Positions 32,949-44,699 of a DNA stretch of 64,000 nucleotides are shown piece by piece. This DNA is from Pyxicephalus adspersus (Eukaryota; Chordata; Amphibia; Anura; Pyxicephalidae): assembly GCF_032062135.1 (NCBI RefSeq), contig NC_092861.1:144242472-144306471 (forward strand). The letters are read 5' to 3'. A program made the translations under genes and the position numbers. The first letter of the stretch is position 1. Every line of letters begins with the position of its first letter. The notes under the pieces are model-generated. The model was not told the origin of the DNA and did no database searches. It worked only from the letters and a program-made list of their open reading frames with translations.

Positions 32949-34745
32949 GAAGTGTCTACCCAACTACATTTATACATTTTAGAATATACAGCAACACAAG
33001 TGAGTTGAGTAAGGCCGGTCGGGGTGCCATATTGCACCAATGCTTATTTTAGCAGTCCGGCTGACCTATCACCTAGATATGTTTGTGTTTGATTGTCCAT
33101 TAAAGCTAGTATACATTGGCAGATTTTCATTTCTGATCCATGAGCCTATATTTCAGCATTTATCGGATTATAAAAGATCTTTTATTTGTTCCCATTGATT
33201 GTGGATAATTCAGACCTGTTGGAAATATCAAATATGTATCATATGTATAAGCAATTAGATACATCCAAACAGAACTCCTATTGAATTCCACTTCGAAAAA
33301 AATAGTCAGAAGAGTAGAATCTGCAGGTCAGTATTTGGGAACTCCCGATGGATTGAGTTTTGAGTGCCCAAGTATAAGATTGGAGGATCTGCTATTGTGT
33401 GCTAGGCCTAAAGCTGAATACAAAAAGTAAATCTATGTCACTGAAAATGTTATTTCTGCCTTAGATGCACTGTTCAGTTCTATGGAGAAATGGGAGGACA
33501 ATAAGGAGGCACCCAGCTGCGTCCTTCTCCTTAGGAGATGCCAGCAGTTTTCCAGCTCACTCATTTGGTAATACAGCGGTGGGTTACTAAATAATCTCCG
33601 GGGACCACTGAACACATGCTAGATTTTTACCCAACATGATCATGATTGTTCATCTTGGCTTACAGTCATCTACTATGTGCTTCAGACTTCTACCCAACCA
33701 GTCCAATTTCAAACATATCAAAAAACATTGTCTATCATGTACGAGTTTTAGTACTAAACCTATAATTCTCCACTCTTCTTATCCATGTTCTTTTTTAAGA
33801 ACTAAAGAGAGATCTGAACAAATGGAAGGAAGAAAATTAAAGTCAGCACAGGGCAGGGGATCAATGCTTTAGAATGAGCAAAGTTGAGGGAAAAAAAAGA
33901 CAATGAACAGAATTAAGGAGATAATAAGTAAGAATAGATTTTCTAGCTAGAAACAGCTACAGGTTGTAATTAGATGGCAAAATATTGTTAATCTCTCAAC
34001 TAACAAACGGCCTGCAGGGATAGGAGTCTGCACACACGCTGTGCTGATATTCTGCAGATATTTCATTAAATCACACAGATTTTCTTGTTTCAGAGAACTC
34101 CAGGAAAGGAGGCGAGCCTCTCTCACATATCCCTTCAAAAGCCCTGAAATCATTTTTCTGACAAGTTATAGTCTGTTTTCATAATGAGTTGCTAAATGTT
34201 GGCTACAAATTAAAGTCAGGCTTGCAATAGGAAAGGTAAAAAACACAGCCCATGTTATAGGTAAGGTTTGGGGCAAATCCTGTCAGTCCATGTGCATTCT
34301 TGTACGCATCTGCCTAGGATAATTTTTTTTAAATTATAATGCACTGCATGGCTTTTAAACAATGGGCAGCAAGCAGAAATGGGTTACAAAAGTGGCTTCT
34401 GGATAATATAGCCGCCAAGTTTAAAAAAGGGCAAAGTGTAACTATGTCAATCATTTGGAAGCTTTTGTAATGACAACATATGCCAAGCTGATAAATAGCT
34501 CAGGCAGAAATTCATTTAGGAAACTGTACTTTAAAATTTTTGGGTAATTACAACTTTGCTGCCTTCTTCTTCAACCTCCTATTATAATCATTATTGGGGG
34601 TTCTCGTTTTATTTTGCAGTTAGTAAGGGTCAGTGGTCACTAGCTTTTGCCCTTAGACTTTTGTTATAGGGGATGATGAATTAGGGTCTTCATGAATTTT
34701 GTGGGTTTTGGTAGCACATTTTATTTTAGGTTAAACTTAAAGTAT
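32949..34745. other. No gene seen
   Basis: Unique AT-rich sequence. A possible element start at 33100 ('taaagctagtatacattgg') has no partner end that I could identify. Confidence 0.35.
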
Positions 34746-34749
34746 GGTG

Positions 34750-35235
34750 TTGCTAAAAAATGTGTAACAGCATACAAATAAACTCACATTCACCACATAC
34801 TTCTATTTCAATAGATAAAATAAAATATTTGAATACCACAGTTATCTGGTTATATGAATTTTTCTGCCGCTGGCCAATTTTACAGCGCTGTATCTTCTGG
34901 AGTATTCTAATTCTTGTAATAAAGCTACAGCCTGTGCTCATAAAAATTGTACTGCTACTGGCCAGTTTTATACTGCTCATATTTTAGCAACACCCCAGTC
35001 TGTAAACTTTGTCTCTATTTAATGTGAGCCTAGCCTTATTCATAAAAATAATTTTGCTGTTGGCCAATTTTACACTTTTGTGTCATCTGTGGTTTATTAA
35101 TTTTTTAGCAAAACAACTGCCTGTGTTCATTTTTTCTTTAGTACATTTCATCCAATTCTCCCACTATTAAAAATGCCCCATTGCTGGCCTATTCTACTGT
35201 GCTGCCCAATACTGCTGTCTATTCTGTTTAAAAGA
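34750..35235 (+). repeat. Imperfect ~90-120 bp tandem repeat ('gctggccaattttac')
   Basis: The phrase and its variants recur at about 34869, 34957, 35055 and 35180. Each is followed by 'actgctgt/actgctca' and by 'cctgtg(ctc)ataaaaat'. Four diverged units in one orientation. Open frames here come from these repeats. Confidence 0.6.
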
Positions 35236-35560
35236 AAGTCTTAGTGAACACATGGCCAACTTCTTTCTGCCAGTCAATGTTTTGGTATATGTCCCTTTTG
35301 TCAGTCCCAGCTACTTTTTGACAGTAGTTTGTCTAATAGGAATTGTATCTTAGTTCCAGTTCACTGAATTTTGATTCCCGAAGTCTTAGTTAATCAACCC
35401 CCGGTGCATCACTTAATACAGGAAAGAGGGTGCTCATGTGGATACTACCATTGTTTTAGGTTGATGGATGACCAGTCTATTATTCTTGTGCTGTAGGAAG
35501 CCATACTAGGCAAAAGCCTGATGTCTTTAAAGGGCTGCCCCCATCAGCTGTCTAATAATC
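35236..35560. other. No gene seen
   Basis: Unique sequence between a tandem repeat and a SINE. Nothing recognised. Confidence 0.35.
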
Positions 35561-35822
35561 TATTATTATTATTATTACACAGTATTTATATAGCGCCATC
35601 ATATTACGCAGTGCTGTACAAAGTCCATAGTCGTGTCACTAACTGTCCCTCAAAGGAGCTCACAATCTAGTGTCCCTACCATAGTCATATCTCATTATTG
35701 TAATCTAAGGTCAATTTTTTTTAGGAGAAGCCAATTAACCTCACTGCATGTTTTTGGGATGTGGGAGGAAACCGGAGTACCCGGAGGAAACCCATGCAGA
35801 CACGGGGAGAACGTGTCTGCGT
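35561..35822 (-). mobile_element. V-SINE-like SINE, 5' head missing
   Basis: On the minus strand the body reads 'cacgttctccccgtgtctgc', 'atgggtttcctccgggtact' and 'ccggtttcctcccacatccc'. A central part follows, then the tail 'cgctatataaatactgtg' and (TAA)n. This body is better preserved than at 8175, so it is likely a younger insertion. It lacks the tRNA-derived head (A and B boxes). Confidence 0.85.
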
Positions 35823-36050
35823 GGGGTTCCATATCCATTACTACAATTACCCAACAATAAGTTTCTCCTAGGGTCTCATTAAAAATGAGTAGTATGGCTG
35901 TGGAATGGCAATACTGCTGCTTAAAACAGTGCATTAAATGTGCTGTTGCTAGATTATATGTATGTCTGGGTAAAAGTTTAAAATATATATATACAGTACA
36001 TGTGTGCAATACGTGTCCCTTTTCCTATGGTTTATACCTTTAAAATGCTG

Positions 36051-36366
36051 CAAGTTCAGAAAAATAGCTGTTGGTCTGCCAGACATCCACTGAGCTGACA
36101 ATCTCTACTGCACTAAAATCATGAACAGTATTGGCAGAACACCTTTTTCTCTCCTATTGTCAATAACGTAAGTGGTGATCTGTAGTCCAACCTAGGATAA
36201 TCAATGCAAGTTCAGAAAAATTCCAGTTGATCTGCCAGAAGTACACGGGGATCCTAGTCTTCATTTTATGCTGGTAACCTCTGCTGCTCTAAAGGGATCT
36301 TTTCTGATGGACTGCAGACTACTTTCTCTGCACCACTATAATGTAAGTGGTGTTCTGTAGTCCAGA
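36051..36366 (+). repeat. Tandem duplication, two ~157-bp units
   Basis: Both units start 'caagttcagaaaaat', continue with 'gttg(g/a)tctgccaga' and end 'gtaagtggtg(a/t)tctgtagtc'. Unit 1 is 36051-36206 and unit 2 is 36207-36366. They are moderately diverged. No family recognised. Confidence 0.8.
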
Positions 36367-37855
36367 GGACTCAGGCTGGGGTAACAACATCCTAGAGACT
36401 TTCTGTTGTCAATTCAATCAGAAGGAGCAGACCATTGTCATATGTGCATTTTATTATTGTAATATGTATTTTGCCCAGATATACCCTTTATTAGTATCTA
36501 GTATTCTCTTATCGCATTGTTAATGCAATGAACACACATAAGAAATTAGAAATCCACATCAGCACAGGGATTTCATTCCACTATACTTTCCAGAATAATC
36601 TCAATATTGACTATAATGTCCTAATGCCAGTGGAAATCTCAATGCAAACCGAGGAATTCTGTATTGTGCTAAGATTTGCAGAGATCTGTTTCCTAAGAAC
36701 AAATTTCACATTGAGATAATTCAATCTCCCCGCGAGAGTAGTTGAAAGTCAAAAGACTCTTTTATACCACCAGCATGGGGTGGAAATGGTACCCACACAG
36801 CCCTCATTAATATAATTTTCAGGGAATTCTCAGAGTTTTGTGGCCGCCTGCTTCCCGGGGTGAAACGCCAAGCAGTTGGTTGCCTGTTTTCGGCCCTGAG
36901 GGACCGCGAGGAGAGAAAGACTTACTCAAGCTTCACTCTCACACAGAAATGAAAATCAATAAACAATTTGAACTTCTCAGAAGAGAATTTTTCTACTCTA
37001 ATGAATATACAAGCTTGGTTACAGCTTAATTTAAAGATTGAATTTACTGTGTATTCCTCTCTGCTCCATAAGCATGACAAACACAAGATTGCACTGACAT
37101 ATCCCAGAGGGGACGAAGCGGAGGCTCATCGTAAAAATTAAGACCTGACAGCGATAACATCAACATTCCAGTCCTCCAATATATATTTCACAGAGATGCC
37201 GAATAGGGAGCCTCATAAAATTAGACGCAGCGCCTTTTTTTTTTTTGATACTGATACAATTATTATTGTGAACGGCGCCTTTTGTTCATATACAGACACG
37301 GTCACTCAATTGGGGCCACACTGAAGTTTTATCTAAAAGTGCTTGGAAGAGATTATTAGAGTTTTGCCTTTATGAGGCCAGAAGTTGACTTCAAGTTTAC
37401 CAAAATGTGGTCATCTTAGTTGAACTGTCCTGGTGCTTATAAAGAGTCTTCTCTCACCTGACTTCACATCTTTTCATGTACATGTTCCATGATGGTAAAT
37501 TTACAAATGACACATGGCAGATATGATTTCATCAAATTATTGAATGGATGTGTTTGGATGGATGTATTGGATGGATTTCTGCACAATTTGCTTTGCGAAT
37601 AGTTCTCTAGATTCAATATTTATCCTGCCAGTTCCCACCTTGTTGCTCCATCCAAGGCTGGTGACAATACACATTACGAGGGAGTATGTAACCACTTCCC
37701 ATATGACAGGGCTAGCAGCCAATTGCTAATATTAATGTATGACAATGGTGGTGATGACACCGGTCCATTAGCATAAGGATTTTAGTGCTGGTTGCCACAT
37801 AGGTAGAAGTATTGAGTTGAAATATTATGGGATTATTATAAATATTGGCATTTGA
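36367..37855. other. No gene seen; CpG-bearing patch at 36725-37110
   Basis: A unique stretch at 36725-37110 contains 'ccccgcgagagtag', 'ttcccggggtgaaacgcc' and 'gagggaccgcgaggag', GC-richer than its surroundings. It could be a conserved regulatory block or a decayed element; I cannot tell. No exon supported. Confidence 0.3.
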
Positions 37856-37859
37856 GCTG

Positions 37860-38130
37860 CATGCACAGCTCAGTATACGATCCCAGAATACCTGGCAGTC
37901 ATGAATGAATGGAATCCAGTGAGCATGCACAGGAGTTACATCTATCCGACCTGGCCAATCAAGATGGTCGAAGATCCTGAGCCTGGAAAAGAAATAAGTG
38001 AAAATGATAGCATTGGAGCAAAGTAAGGAGAGGTGTGCTTATGTGAAAAATTGTGATGAAGCAGGTACAGAAAGTTAATGTTATTGCAGAGGGTACATCA
38101 CTTGTCTCTTCTGCAATAAAGAACTTGCCT
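37860..38130 (+). repeat. Dispersed repeat ('ccaatcaagatgg' / 'gcagaagagacat' family)
   Basis: Shares 'catgcacaggagttac' and 'ggccaatcaagatggtcgaa' with 23130-23200. It also shares a 'gcaggta...tctcttctgcaataaagaa' end with the complement of 51530-51605 and with 30950-30990. Non-coding, four diverged copies in the window, element type unknown. Confidence 0.5.
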
Positions 38131-38287
38131 GCTTGTAATTTTTTTATTTTATAACTTTTGTTCCTCCTAAAATTTAAAAAATACTTACCGTATTAAAAAA
38201 CTATTTCATCACATGATTGACTTTATTTGTTTTAGTTTCCATCCAAAGTTTTACTTCTTTATAACTGCTGCACAATAAAAAGTTGGA

Positions 38288-38545
38288 TCACATGGTAGCT
38301 CGGTGGCCGGCACTTTTGCTTTTTGCAGTGCTATGGTTCCAGGTCTGAATTCTCTCCAGCTGCTATCTGCCTATACTTTATGTCCATTTTACTAGCACAT
38401 GTTTGTAGGTTAAATAAGTTCTCCCAACCAAAACAAGTTGTTAGAATATGATGAAGACATTAAGCTGTGACTATAGTAAGGACAGTAGATTGTGAGCTCC
38501 TGAAGGAGAGGTATTGCCAGCAACATGTAAATGCTGCGTATAGGT
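38288..38545 (+). mobile_element. V-SINE-like SINE, diverged
   Basis: The tRNA-like head 'acatggtagctcggtggccg' carries an A-box match, and 'ggttccaggtctgaattc' stands in place of the B box. The end carries 'agattgtgagctcctgaagg' and 'atgctgcgtataggt', a decayed tail. Same order as 8175-8497 with many substitutions. Confidence 0.65.
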
Positions 38546-38761
38546 GCAAAATTAATACATAACAACATACCCATCCTGGTTGAACAATATTTGCAGGAGT
38601 AAGTCCGCCATGCTTGGATTCACTGCAATATGGTGTGCAGGGGTGTGACATTGGGCACATCTGACCATTAAATCGAGACATCACACCATAACATTAAGTC
38701 CTTCAGCAAGGTCCTTCACAGCAAAGTAATTTTGTATTGTTTGAATGAAAAAAAAAATATA

Positions 38762-39185
38762 CAGTGGTACCTTGGTATAAATCCTTAATCCGTTTGGTAT
38801 AAGTCCTTAAACAGGACTTATACCAAACAAATTTTTCCTATAAGAAATAAAAGAAAAATGATTAATCCGTTCCCAAGAAAAAAATCCTGTTTTTATTGGC
38901 ATATTATACATTGATGGGGCTGTATGAAATAATTTAAACACTGCCTAGTACTAAATAACATAAATAAAAAAGCAATTAGATGAAATAATCGAAAATTTAA
39001 CCTCACTTTACCTTTCTGTGAAGAGTCGAGTGCCTACTAGGATGGTGCTGAGAAAGGACTACTAGATTGTAAGCTCTTCGGGGCAGGGTCCTCTCCTCCT
39101 GTGTCACTGTTTGTACTAGTCTGTCATTTGCAACCCCCGTTTAATGTACAGCACTACGTAATATGGTGGCGCTATATAAATCCTG

Positions 39186-39222
<37 letters not shown>

Positions 39223-39474
39223 GGGAGAAGGAGGAGATGTTATGTAATTAGCACGGGTTGATCACTGAATGGTAGTAACTGGCATACTGACGCTCATGGG
39301 CAGTCTTGGCTTTGTCTCGAGAGAGGTAGATAAGGGTAGCGCGCGGTGTTAGGACTCATTTTGACCCATACAAGTTCTAGCACAAAGATTGTATACCAAG
39401 CATAATTTTTTGTGTCCAAACAAGACTTATACCAAATTGGATTTTTTCCAAAGTGGACTTATACCGAGGTACCA

Positions 39475-39477
<3 letters not shown>
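38762..39477. mobile_element. Tigger/pogo-like DNA element with TA duplications, carrying a nested LINE tail
   Basis: It starts CAGTGGTACCTTGGTATAA and ends TTATACCGAGGTACCACTG, near-perfect inverted ends bordered by TA (38760-38761 and 39478-39479). Subterminal repeats 'ggacttataccaaac' and 'aagacttataccaaattgg' also face each other. No transposase frame. A LINE tail at 39064-39222 interrupts it and is younger. The right TA abuts a (TA)n microsatellite. Confidence 0.85.
39064..39222 (+). mobile_element. L2-type LINE 3' tail nested in the Tigger-like element
   Basis: 'agattgtaagctcttcgggg', 'cagggtcctctcctcctg', 'ctgtcatttgcaaccccc' and 'gcgctatataaatcctg' with (TAA)n. One of the best-preserved tails here, suggesting a recent insertion. 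Confidence 0.85.
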
Positions 39478-39510
<33 letters not shown>

Positions 39511-39518
39511 ATATATAA
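39478..39518 (+). repeat. (TA)n microsatellite
   Basis: About 20 TA units, directly at the right target duplication of the Tigger-like element. It probably grew from the TA duplication by slippage. Confidence 0.9.
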
Positions 39519-40412
39519 TGTTGTGGTGACTGAGCTTAGATCTACTTTTAAACTTTTAATTGCTACAAAGACATATAGAATATTTATGTTGAGAAAAATC
39601 TCTCAAAAGCCATAGTTGTTTTAGACATCCAACCAAATGCAACACATACGGTTTTGTTGTCAGTTTTAGAATCTGTCAAATTTCTCTTATAATAACTCCC
39701 ATGTATAAATTTACCAAAATATTTTTTAAAATAAAAATATTTCAAACTCCAGAGTAGATTTCCTATACTTCCTCGGGTGCCATACATCAATGTAATTGCC
39801 TTTATATTATTGTAACCATAGATATTTGCCTTTTTTTTATTTTAAGTGTTACTCGGATGTTCAAAGATGTCCAGAAAGCTTTTCATTTTGACTACAATTA
39901 TTCTGTTGTCTTCTGGGAGTCCAATGCAAAGATGATGTCCTGTGTGTAGAAGGCAAGCTGCCTGAATATTAATTAATGAATATTCCTTAATATGCAGAGA
40001 AGATGATGATCAACAATCGTTTCTGAGCCCCTACATATTAATTGGCGTATCATTGTTATTCCGCCAGGAAATAGGAGGCCAAATGTGGGTTATAATGCAT
40101 TTGGAAAATCTCTTTTAATTAAAAAACATGAAAGTTTAAGTCGCAGGTCCTCAATTGCTCATAATTTCTCTAAGAGATACAGTTAGCGTCTTTGGTGGTA
40201 GGGCAAAGGCGAGGGATGTGATGGGCAACCGCCCTGCTCGGGGTGGGATATGCGGTGCAAATTGTCTTTTGTAAGCCAAATATCAGGGTCTGCTATTTAT
40301 TATTCTGATAACAACCACTAATTGTGCTTGTTTCTGATTCCCATTTTAACCATGATCAGCAAATGGTGTTAAAGTGAAAGTGAATAAGTAAATACATGGA
40401 TATGGGATAGAG
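39519..40412. other. No gene seen; possible conserved AT-rich block at 39975-40110
   Basis: At 39975-40110 'aatattaattaatgaatatt' and 'catattaattggcgtatcat' hold TAATTA-type sites in unique DNA. Nothing else recognised. Confidence 0.3.
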
Positions 40413-40414
40413 AT

Positions 40415-40476
<62 letters not shown>

Positions 40477-40477
40477 T
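40413..40477 (+). repeat. (ATAG)n microsatellite, about 16 units
   Basis: A perfect tetranucleotide run next to the second assembly gap. Likely polymorphic. Confidence 0.95.
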
Positions 40478-40567
40478 TAGTATAAATGTATATCTGCATA
40501 CCTCTGACCATTACACCTAATTACATGGCTAAGCATGTGGACACTCCATGGAATGTCCACAGGTTCA

Positions 40568-41526
40568 NNNNNNNNNNNNNNNNNNNNNNNNNNNNNNNNN
40601 NNNNNNNNNNNNNNNNNNNNNNNNNNNNNNNNNNNNNNNNNNNNNNNNNNNNNNNNNNNNNNNNNNNNNNNNNNNNNNNNNNNNNNNNNNNNNNNNNNNN
40701 NNNNNNNNNNNNNNNNNNNNNNNNNNNNNNNNNNNNNNNNNNNNNNNNNNNNNNNNNNNNNNNNNNNNNNNNNNNNNNNNNNNNNNNNNNNNNNNNNNNN
40801 NNNNNNNNNNNNNNNNNNNNNNNNNNNNNNNNNNNNNNNNNNNNNNNNNNNNNNNNNNNNNNNNNNNNNNNNNNNNNNNNNNNNNNNNNNNNNNNNNNNN
40901 NNNNNNNNNNNNNNNNNNNNNNNNNNNNNNNNNNNNNNNNNNNNNNNNNNNNNNNNNNNNNNNNNNNNNNNNNNNNNNNNNNNNNNNNNNNNNNNNNNNN
41001 NNNNNNNNNNNNNNNNNNNNNNNNNNNNNNNNNNNNNNNNNNNNNNNNNNNNNNNNNNNNNNNNNNNNNNNNNNNNNNNNNNNNNNNNNNNNNNNNNNNN
41101 NNNNNNNNNNNNNNNNNNNNNNNNNNNNNNNNNNNNNNNNNNNNNNNNNNNNNNNNNNNNNNNNNNNNNNNNNNNNNNNNNNNNNNNNNNNNNNNNNNNN
41201 NNNNNNNNNNNNNNNNNNNNNNNNNNNNNNNNNNNNNNNNNNNNNNNNNNNNNNNNNNNNNNNNNNNNNNNNNNNNNNNNNNNNNNNNNNNNNNNNNNNN
41301 NNNNNNNNNNNNNNNNNNNNNNNNNNNNNNNNNNNNNNNNNNNNNNNNNNNNNNNNNNNNNNNNNNNNNNNNNNNNNNNNNNNNNNNNNNNNNNNNNNNN
41401 NNNNNNNNNNNNNNNNNNNNNNNNNNNNNNNNNNNNNNNNNNNNNNNNNNNNNNNNNNNNNNNNNNNNNNNNNNNNNNNNNNNNNNNNNNNNNNNNNNNN
41501 NNNNNNNNNNNNNNNNNNNNNNNNNN
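40568..41526. other. Assembly gap (N run, 959 bases)
   Basis: Unsequenced. The left edge has a 24-base palindrome (gtggacactcca/tggaatgtccac at 40537-40560). The right edge is inside a triple-hairpin-type element. Long frames spanning it are artefacts. Confidence 0.99.
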
Positions 41527-41592
41527 ATTGCAGCTGTGGCTGCATTTATTGAGAAGAGTGTGTGATCCCCGGGGCACTAGAGGTTAATTAAC
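41527..41592. mobile_element. Triple-hairpin element, fragment at gap edge
   Basis: 'gatccccggggcactagagg' followed by 'ttaattaac' matches the 50-nt palindrome arm at 22784-22833. The rest presumably lies in the gap. Confidence 0.6.
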
Positions 41593-41925
41593 TGAACTCT
41601 GGATTTTGCATACAAAAAAATGAGTAGCTGCCTTCTATCACCTGTCAGATAACAGATAAAAAACAGACCCATTTGGTCCCATATTAACCATCTTTTGAAT
41701 GGAATTTAAACAGTAAAACCAATCAAATCCTCTTGCAGAAGATACTAGTCTGAACCCAGCCTCAGGCAGTTCTTTGGTAAATATGTTTATGATTTACACT
41801 GAATTTTATAATTGATAGAATAGTTCTTTTTTGCAAGCACAGATCTCAAGAAGATGGCTGCGGCACGTTGCAGACTAAACTGCCGAGAGATCTTTCCCCC
41901 CTACACATTCTCCATTGTTTTATTT
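41593..41925. other. No gene seen
   Basis: Unique sequence; 'aagaagatggctgcggc' at 41850 recalls part of the dispersed repeat at 37960. Nothing else recognised. Confidence 0.3.
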
Positions 41926-42480
41926 AAGCAGAGCCATTACTTAAATGGTTTTTTAGTATAAAATTAATTTGATAATCAGATTTTCTTTACTTGAATGCAC
42001 CTAATAATTACAATAATGTAAGAAGACTCTAATAATTAGGATTCATATTCAGAAGATTCATTTTGTAATGGGTTCGAAGATAAGAAAGATTTTTTTTTTT
42101 ATTCTGTGTTTGCTAAGCAGAGTAAATATTTTGAGTGTGTTTGCACCAAGCTAATTACAATCCATAAATACAATTTAAATAATGCCTAGAGCAAAATGCA
42201 AGTAGTATAGTAAAATTTAAATAAATTAATGTCAATTGTTAACCATCCATTCAGTGTTCTTCGGAGGACTTGCAATCGACTTAATTGTGCAGACAAACTT
42301 TTAAAGCGAGTGGAACGATAAAAAAAAATCCATTTATCTCTGGTTTTACTATGCATATAATTATTTGTCTCGGAAATTTTTTTTCATTAATAATACTCAT
42401 CATAGCGATACATGTAAAGAAAAAAGTTAATTATATAATATTTTAAATAAATATTATTATTTATGTATTACAATTAATAA
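41926..42480. promoter_or_regulatory. Candidate conserved non-coding block, homeodomain-site rich (unproven)
   Basis: Repeat-free and AT-rich with many TAATTA/TAAT cores (cacctaataattac, ctctaataattagg, accaagctaattac, cgacttaattgtgcag). Such density is typical of developmental enhancers, but AT-rich DNA gives it by chance too. No coding frame. Confidence 0.22.
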
Positions 42481-42740
42481 TACATTTAGTGGAATTTTGG
42501 TTACTTTAAAGTTACCAAAAAAAGAATTGGTTGTGTTTCTGTGCAGTTGAAGGAAATTATAGGTCATAAGAATATATGGAATAGTCTGCAAGAGTTAATT
42601 CTACTATCAGTAGGTAGCTTTAAACCCCAGTTTCAGTTTTTTTTTAATAAATTGCCATTCATGGCAGGGAATGTCTTGGATTGGAGCAAAGTGGGCAATT
42701 GCCCAGTGCATAAACCTTCTTCAGGACCTAATGGACAGAA
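42481..42740. other. Decayed dispersed-repeat phrase, otherwise nothing
   Basis: 'ggcaattgcccagtg' at about 42691 echoes 4790. No exon. Confidence 0.3.
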
Positions 42741-42918
42741 TGGGTCTCTTTTATTAAAGATTTGAGGAAATAGACTATCATAGGAAAACCTAGGTTATCC
42801 AGCAAACTTGAAATGGATTTCATATTAGTTGTCAATCATTTTTTGGTTGGATTACACAGGTTCTCCCATGAAAGTCTATCTTCTACATTCATGGAGAGCC
42901 GTAATAAATGAGGCAGGG
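42741..42918. mobile_element. Foldback MITE copy E, diverged
   Basis: Left 'tgggtctcttttattaaag' and 'tccagcaaacttgaaatgg', right 'gaaagtctatcttcta' and 'agagccgtaataaatgagg'. Middle shortened. Confidence 0.65.
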
Positions 42919-43688
42919 GTACATGGAAAGGAATTCTGTGTATTTGCCCCCTCCCAACTTATATTTGCCCAGGGCCACATTTTGTCTAAAACCATCCCTG
43001 CCAGCCTCCTTAATGGCCAGTAAATCAGCACCATTGCCTTTGCCCAGTGAAGCAATAAAGGAAGCAGTTCCTAATAATTTACCATTAATAAATCTTCAAC
43101 ATTAACTCCATTTATTTCAATACAAGCAGGAAATTTGAATCTGCACTCACACATACTAATGCTTGTCCTGAGCCATTATGGTAACATTCACAGTTACAAC
43201 CACTCAAATTTTAACAAAAGAGTACTAGAAATGTACCCATCAGCAAAAGAAAATTTTTAAAGTAGTCTGCTCTGAACCTGTTTTCATGCACATGCGTGCA
43301 CAGAGAGTAAGGCACCGTAAAGATTAACGAGCACTCTGTTTAATATAATTATTTAGGGTTTATAGAAAATGTACAGATTGAAAAAAATATGGATCAGATT
43401 ATACATTAAATATAATGGGGCCTTGACCCTGCTGGAATATTTTTAAGTGCCACAGACGAGGTGTCAGCATTTCAATAAAGTAGTTTGGAAATTATAAAAA
43501 GTAGTGACTTTTTTTTAATTATTATAGGGAATTAATCTATTATTGGGAAGGTTATCAAGGGTAATAAAAAATGATATTTATGATTTTCATGATCCAGATA
43601 GAAAATGCTTCTTTTTTAAAGTGAAGGTCTAACTTTATAGTGCCCTTTCTTGGGCAACATTATGTGCCCACAAATAAGGACAGCTGAC
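42919..43688. other. No gene seen
   Basis: AT-rich unique sequence. Nothing recognised. Confidence 0.35.
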
Positions 43689-44050
43689 TCCTTGAATATA
43701 CTGAATCACCAGGTTTTTCCATCAATGGATTTTTTTCTTCCTTGATGGCACGGAGATATTCCAATGACAATGCCAGGAATAATTGGTCTCAAATTGTGAA
43801 AGAGTGGATCAAAGAGCATGAGACATCATTTTCACCCATGGATACATTGGGAATCTTGGGATGTGCTGGAGAAGACTTTACACAGCGGTCCGATTCTCCC
43901 ATCATCAACACAAATCTTGGAGAAAATGAATGCAACTCTGGATAGAAATAAATGTTGCAACATTTTGAGAATTTATCAAAATTATACCACGGTATCATTG
44001 TGTGCCGTAAGCTAAAAGCAGTCCAACAAGTGTGATTTTTTTAGGCAGCA
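43689..44050 (+). pseudogene. Tc1/mariner transposase C-terminal fragment (family 1)
   Basis: The + strand yields NWSQIVKEWIKEHETSF, then after a frameshift VLEKTLHSGPILPSS and further C-terminal sequence. It matches the minus-strand copy at 8590-8945. The segment that should hold the last catalytic acidic residue (PDLNPIE-type block) is deleted between 'ggatacattggga' and 'tcttgggatgtg', so catalysis is impossible. The 3' end 'tgtgattttttt' + 'aggcagc' resembles a Tc1-like terminus. Confidence 0.8.
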
Positions 44051-44059
44051 GGTAAATAG

Positions 44060-44600
44060 TCTCTTCTTGAAGGTGACAAGGAAAAATGGGTAAGTGTAAG
44101 GATCCAAGCAACCTTGTCAAGTTCCAGTTTGTGTTGACTAGAAGACTAGGTCAGAACATCTCCAAAACAGCTGGTCTTGTGTATGTTCCCAATATATACA
44201 ATTAAGTACTTACCAAAAGCGGTTCAAAGAAAGACAATCAGTGTACCAGAAAATGGGCAACAGGGTCATGGGAGCCCAAGGCTCACTGATGCTTACTAGC
44301 CCATTTGGTCAGATCACACAAAAGAGACACTGTAGCACAAATTCCCCAAAAATCTTATTGTTGGCCTTGACAGAAAGGTAGCAGACCTCACAGTACATCA
44401 CATGGTGCACATATGGTGCATATTCTAGTTAGGGTGCCATCGATGACTGTGCACCACTAAAAGAATCTACAATGGGTATGTGAGCTTCAGAATTGGGCAA
44501 TGGAGGACATTTTGGACGTGCTGCTAACATCTCATTGCCAGGTACCTTCAGAAGTCTTTTGGAATCAGAAGGGTCAGAGCTGTTGAGGTGGCACAGGAGG
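44060..44600 (+). pseudogene. Tc1-like transposase N-terminal/DNA-binding fragment (family 2)
   Basis: Starting near ATGGGTAAGTGTAAGGATCC, the three frames together give short matches to a widespread fish/frog Tc1 lineage (ISKTAGLVYVP-like helix-turn-helix region, then QGHGSPRLTDA). Several frameshifts separate them and the frame is closed in every phase. Catalytic parts are missing after about 44560. It lies directly behind the family 1 fragment, so two Tc1 insertions are adjacent. Assignment rests on remembered family wording, so moderately sure. Confidence 0.6.
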
Positions 44601-44699
44601 GATCTAAAAAGCATTAGGCACATTATTATATTGGATCTTCAAAGACAAATGTTTAAACTGTGCAAAAACCCTACAAATTGTTTTATCTGTATAATCACC

